A stretch of 64,000 nucleotides of DNA, taken from Alopecurus myosuroides (taxonomy: Eukaryota > Streptophyta > Magnoliopsida > Poales > Poaceae). The notes beneath the pieces were generated by a model. It was not told where the DNA came from. It worked only from the letters and a program-made list of their open reading frames with translations, and did not search any database. The stretch spans positions 232,256,696 through 232,320,695 of the forward strand of contig CM054062.1 of NCBI GenBank assembly GCA_028641055.1, read 5' to 3'. Both the position numbers and the translations under genes were made by a program. Positions 59,661 through 64,000 of this stretch are shown piece after piece; the stretch's first letter is position 1, and the number at the start of each line of letters is the position of its first letter.

Positions 59661-60665
59661 GTTGGGCAAAAGATGATCAAGGTTTCCTGATCATGGGTAT
59701 TTATACCATTGACAATGGAGTCATGTCATTCCTGAATGATGTGATGGACACGCCCCCTTATGTTTTATCATGACGAGGTCGAGTCATTAAGTTCAACGTT
59801 ATGAAAATGAAACATGACACCATAGCCTTTGACCGTGAGATGGTGTTTAAATGTTGTCCTAGAAGTTGCTTTGATTGCATCACCGTAACATGGTGATTAT
59901 AAAGGCGACTTTGGCGTAATGGAAGAGATAGGTTGAGGCGTACCATCAAGAGTGGGACTTGCCAATCCTAATGATGGATAGATACTTCTGGGCCCACTCG
60001 GTGGAGTTGCATCAATTAGCTTACAAGCATGTGACTAGTTCACGGAAATGCAACAACATGGGAACGAGTAAAATTGTTATGTCGGTAACGAGATTGAACG
60101 GGGTATGAGATACCGGACTATCAAGTATCGAAAAACAGAATATCACTAAGATAAGGGGCATGGGGACTTGACGTTTAAGGTTCAAGCGACATAGAGATCG
60201 ATGGATGCAAAGGGGTCATTATGGATGTCCAGATCCCTCTATTAGTCATTGGTCGGAGAGGTGTCTCGGCCATGTCTGGAGTAGTTCCGAATAGTAGGGT
60301 ATCACACTTAATGGCAGACAATGTTTAAGAGTAATCTTAGTACCGAAGTGAATAATAAAGAGATACGGAATCGTTCTGATATTTATCCGATAAAGATCGA
60401 AGAGTTCTGAAGGAGTGGAGGGTGCGGGAAGCTTTTCCGGGGCTCGAAATAAATAAGAAATATATATTTATTATTAATAAGTGTAATTAATAATTAACTA
60501 GCACATATGCCCGTGCGTTGCTACGGATTGATTGTTATGAAATACTTTTATGTTATGGAAATATGCCGGTAGCAACGGATTGATTTCTTATGAAATATAC
60601 TTTTAGCTCATGGAAAGATTCACTATTGAGATTCAATTTTGTTTTTAGCGAGAGAAAATATTCTT
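59661..60665. mobile_element. About 1-kb insertion flanked by 17-bp direct repeats
   Basis: Lies between two identical 17-mers and interrupts the Athila-like internal region. The content is LTR-like AT-rich sequence without ORF (for example ATAAATAAGAAATATATATT near 60450) plus a minus-strand Helitron-like 3' end. I cannot classify it with confidence. Confidence 0.4.
60498..60665 (-). mobile_element. Helitron-like 3' terminus (minus strand)
   Basis: On the minus strand CCGTAGCAACGCACGGG is followed by CATATGTG and CTAG, then T, the same terminator type as Helitrons A and B. The 5' end is uncertain; a TC preceded by A occurs at about 60667. Probably a truncated or very short copy. Confidence 0.5.
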
Positions 60666-60682
60666 GATGAAGCCACTAGTCC

Positions 60683-62170
60683 AGGGTGTGAAATCCAATA
60701 AACAAGTGAGATAAAGATTCTCTATTTACATCCTCATGAGCTAAAGCAGGGGCACAATACATGAATAATTTTACGAAGGTTTTAAAGGTAGCACACGAGA
60801 AATTTACTTGGAGTGGCGGTTAAATACCACATATATAGGTAGGTATGGTGGACACATTTGGCAAACTTTGGTTTTTGAGATTTGGATGCACGAGTAGAGC
60901 TCATACTCTGTACAGGTGAAGCCTAGCAATAGACAGGGAGCGCCAATCAAGAGAGCAACAACTGTCATAATCATGATTGCGACAAAATAAAATTAACATG
61001 GGCATAAGACGACACAAATACTCTCAGGAAAAATAAATCATAGAGGCTTAATTGACTTTTTCTTTTCAGTCATAGCATGCGTGAGCATGTGCCAAGTCGA
61101 TTCAACCGAAACAATCAGAAGGAGATACCACAATGTCACACCCTTCAATGAATAAAACAATGCAACCAAACATTCATACGACAAGCTATGTTATATTAAT
61201 AAGTTGGAACTAAACACGTGAGAGCATGAACTACTAGCATCAATTAAATGACATACCCTTACATGAACGAACTAAGCATGTTCACGTGGATGAGTATATG
61301 TACAAAAATAAAACAAATAGAGTTCATACCAGCCTCTCACCACAACTTAAATTGTCGTAAATCGTCATTACTACTCTTCAATTGTGTAGATCGAATAATA
61401 TAGAATACTAATCAAGCTCCAATGGAGACACGGAAGTCCGGTGAACTCTGAAACAAACTGTACAAAACCAAAGAAGAACAACCAATATTTTTGGGATTTG
61501 AAATTAAAACAAGAACAGAAAGAAACAAGCAAACAAAGAAAAATATTTTTAGATTTTGGAATACTAAACCAAACGAGAAAAGAAGGAAAACCAACAAAAT
61601 AAACTAAAGAAGCAAATAAAGAGAAACAACAGAAATATTTTTGGTCTTTTTGTGTTTTGGAAAGCAAAAACAAAACAATAAAACAAATAGAAACGAAAGA
61701 ATAGAAAGAAAACGAAAACAAAAAAGGAAACGAAAACATGTATATACAAAGAACCGACCGGACATGATATATAAAGATGAGTGTGATGTCGGTATACCTC
61801 CCCCCCAAGCTTAGGCTTTTGGCCTAAGTGGAGATCAATCACGGCCCGGGAAGTATCCCCACTATGGTGGGTCGTCCCTCGCATGGTCGTACTCGGGAGC
61901 ACAAGAAGAAGATGAAGCAGTAGGCGCATAGTCATATCCAGAGTACTAGTACGGGATCCCCATAGTGTCGGAGGGCTGGACGAAATAACTATCGTCCCCC
62001 TCTTCGGCATCCTCCCCATTCTGGAGGTGGTGCTCAATATATGCGTCCAACTCACTCTTAGAAAGCATCCATCATTGCCTGTCATTAAGATTAAACAAAA
62101 GAGGTGCAGGCAAAAGTACTACTCTATCAGTTTTAGTCACTCTCCAACCGGATTGTTTGGAGAAGATTAT
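60683..62170 (-). other. Athila-like internal domain, 3' part, no intact gene
   Basis: Between 61797 and 62085 the minus strand has an open stretch ending in 'AKSLSLGG'-type sequence before a G run (AAGCTTGGGGGGGAGG, 61800-61816), the usual end of the last ORF in Triticeae Athila-like elements. 61380-61790 is A-rich on the + strand, and the hydrophobic minus-strand ORF there (FVFVFFLFFRFYLFYC) is a compositional artefact. The right side is cut by the next LTR at 62171. Confidence 0.5.
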
Positions 62171-62595
62171 TGATACGTCATAAACGTATCCTTAATTTCT
62201 GATGTTCTATGTTGTTTTTTTATTGTTTCCCACATGTTTGTATACACTTTATGTCATTTTTATCGATTTTCTAGACTAACCTATTGACAAGATGCCATAG
62301 AGCCAGTTCCCTATTTTCTGCTGTTTTTTACTTTCAGAAAAGTTGTTCTGGAAATATTCTCGGAATTGGAAAATTTGAAGCCCGGAAGTCTTAGAAATCC
62401 TGGAGGTTCCACGAAGAGACCCGGAGGGGGGCCTCAGGGGGCCCACACCATAGGGTGGCGTCCCCCCTTGGTCGCGCCAGGGGGTGGTGTGGGGCCCCTA
62501 AGCCTCCATCGCCTCTGCCCTTTCGCCTATTTATTCCCTTCGAGGCGTAAACCCTAAAACAATCCCACTTTTACCCAAGAAACACCTGAGGCTGC
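62171..62595 (+). repeat. Athila-like LTR fragment, interrupted
   Basis: Starts TGATACGTCATAAACGTATCC after GATTAT and runs parallel to 62596 onward (TTCTCGGAATTGG, GGGTGGCGTCC/AGGTGCGGCC blocks). It stops at 62595, where a second LTR begins; the remainder should lie right of the window. Confidence 0.75.
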
Positions 62596-63983
62596 TGATA
62601 CGTCTCCAACGTATCTATAATTTCTGATGTTCCATGTTGATATTATGCCAATTGCTACATGTTTGCTCCCTTCTTTATAGAATTTTTACACGTTTTCCAG
62701 GACTAACCTTTAACAAGATGCCAAGTGCTAGTTCCCTGTTTTCTGCTGTTTTTTATTTCAGAAAAGTTGTTCTGGAAATATTCTCGGAATTGGACCCCAC
62801 GAATCCCGAAGTTCCTATTTTCCCCGGAAGCATCCAGAAGTCCGAAGATGAGTCGAAGACGGGCACCAGGGGGCCTCACCATAGCAAGGTGCGGCCCCCC
62901 TTGGCCGCGCCTGGGGTGGTGAGGCCACCCTGGTGGCCCACCGACGTTGCCCTTTCGCCTATATAATCCCCCTGATGCAAAAAAAACCCTAGGAGAATCG
63001 GCGAAATTCCACGAAACTTTTCGCAGCCGCCGTCATCGTCAACCCAAGTTTTTGGGGACAGATCTATGTTCTGCCCCCCTACCGGGACGGGGAAGTGCCC
63101 CCGGAAGCCATCTCCATCGACTCCATCGCCATCTCCATCGTCGTTGCTGTCTCCTATGATGAGGAGGGAGTAGTTCTCCCCCGAGGCTGAGGTATCTACC
63201 GGTAGCTATGTGGTTCATCTCTCTCACACGTGGTGTGATCTATATGTGATCGTGAGCTTTGTAATCTAGTTCAATAAGTAGATGTTACTGTTCCTCTTGT
63301 GCTACTCAAGTGTTTTATTAATATGAACTTTGCAGTCACCTTGTCCCGCGGTGTGAAGGTGACAGTGTGCACATTGTGTGTGTCTTCTCTATGAATTGTG
63401 GTGTTTGTCTAGTATCTTCTAGGGTGCTCATAATGACAGTGTGGGGCTAACTAGACATGGGAATGCTTACTTTAAGGAATTCTCGTTGCAGCCCTACACA
63501 ATGATTAGTGTTTGTTATCCAACCGGAGAGGGTTAAGACTAGCATAGTGAAGAGAAGATATTTAGTTATTCAATTATGTGATCATTGTTGAGAGTGTCCA
63601 CTAGTGAAAGTAGGATCCCTAGGCCTTGTTTCGAAGCATTGAAACACCATTTTCTTCCTGTTCTGCTACATGTTTGCTTGCTGCCATATTTATTTTAGAT
63701 TGCTATTATTACTTATAACCATCCATATTACTCGCATTTCACTATCTCTTCGCCGAACTAGTGCACATCTATACCTGACAAGTATATTGGCTGTGTTGGG
63801 GACACAAGATACTTCTTGTATCTTAATTGTATGGTTGCTTGAGAGGGATATCTTTGACCTCTACCTCTCTGAGTTCGATAAACCTTGGGTGATCCACTTA
63901 AGGGAAACTTGCTGTTGTTCTACAAACCTCTGCACTTGGAGGCCCAAAACTGTCTACAAGAATAGAAGCGTGCGTAGACATCA
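62596..63983 (+). repeat. Athila-like 5' LTR (1388 bp)
   Basis: TGATACGTCTCCAACGTATC...GTGCGTAGACATCA. It contains a CCTATATAATCCCCC TATA-like box near 62957 and a GC-rich leader-like region after it. Inserted in the older LTR; the left flanking five bases are GCTGC. Confidence 0.82.
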
Positions 63984-63993
63984 AGCTCTTTTC

Positions 63994-64000
63994 TGGTGCC
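63994..64000 (+). other. Start of primer-binding site, cut by window end
   Basis: TTTTCTGGTGCC after the LTR resembles the usual Athila TGGCGCC(GTTGCCGGGG) site. Only seven bases are visible. Confidence 0.55.

Noticed and set aside
61371..61808. Phe-rich 'membrane protein' ORF, minus strand
   Set aside because: Produced by A-rich + strand sequence (AAAGAAA repeats) in retrotransposon non-coding region.
1..64000. CRISPR arrays, operons, ribosome-binding sites, plasmid or phage origins
   Set aside because: No regularly spaced short repeats or prokaryotic gene organisation; introns, LTR elements and MITEs show a plant nuclear genome.

Overview
This window is nuclear DNA from a grass, most likely a Triticeae species (wheat, Aegilops, barley or rye). 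The evidence is the content: nested LTR retrotransposons, a Stowaway MITE with the CTCCATCCGTTCTGAA-type end, Helitrons with the grass 3' end (GCAACGCACGGG...CTAG), L1-type LINE 3' ends and a monocot-type beta-1,3-glucanase. There is nothing prokaryotic. Most open reading frames are retrotransposon genes, captured gene fragments or shadows. The only recognisable ordinary host gene is a broken GH17 glucanase at 16.2-18.1 kb.

Layout. 1-8569: a Tekay/Del-like Gypsy element (RLG1, + strand) with 3.6-kb LTRs and a badly decayed pol; its 5' LTR starts left of the window. It sits inside the gag of a minus-strand Tat-lineage Gypsy element (RLG2, 8570-12031). 12032-13340: a MITE and unclassified repeat. 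13345-16224: a minus-strand Copia-like remnant in which one LTR (13893-15336) has the PPT side of an internal domain on its right and PBS plus gag on its left. 16225-18119: the GH17 pseudogene, with its 5' end cut off by that remnant. 18791-20200: two LINE 3' ends. 20200-23287: mostly unrecognised, with a 19-C run and a Stowaway MITE. 23293-31042: a complete minus-strand Tat-lineage element (RLG3) with TSD ATAGG, internally deleted, carrying an antisense multi-exon gene of the plant 'Transposase_28 / putative gypsy type transposon' kind.

32767-59657 is a large direct tandem duplication. Each unit starts exactly at a Helitron 5' end, runs past the normal Helitron 3' terminator into gene fragments and an Athila-like LTR element, and ends at a CTAG preceded by a hairpin. 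Unit A (32767-52504) was later invaded by a 13.6-kb Tekay-like Gypsy element (RLG4, 36319-49959, minus) with 4.4-kb LTRs. Unit B (52505-59657) keeps the empty RLG4 site, was invaded by a second Helitron (53798-56248) and lost about 1.65 kb. 59658-62170 is more of the Athila-like internal region. 62171-64000 holds a + strand Athila-like LTR interrupted by the 5' LTR of a second one, which runs into its primer-binding site at the window end.

Order of events inferred from nesting and by-eye divergence: RLG3 insertion (LTRs about 5-6% different), tandem duplication (A versus B about 3%), then RLG4 into unit A (LTRs about 1%) and RLG1 into RLG2 (LTRs about 0.8%). RLG1, RLG3 and RLG4 are all defective in pol, so those with near-identical LTRs were probably mobilised by proteins supplied by relatives. 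The most unusual structure is the head-to-tail Helitron unit that appears to have read through its terminator.
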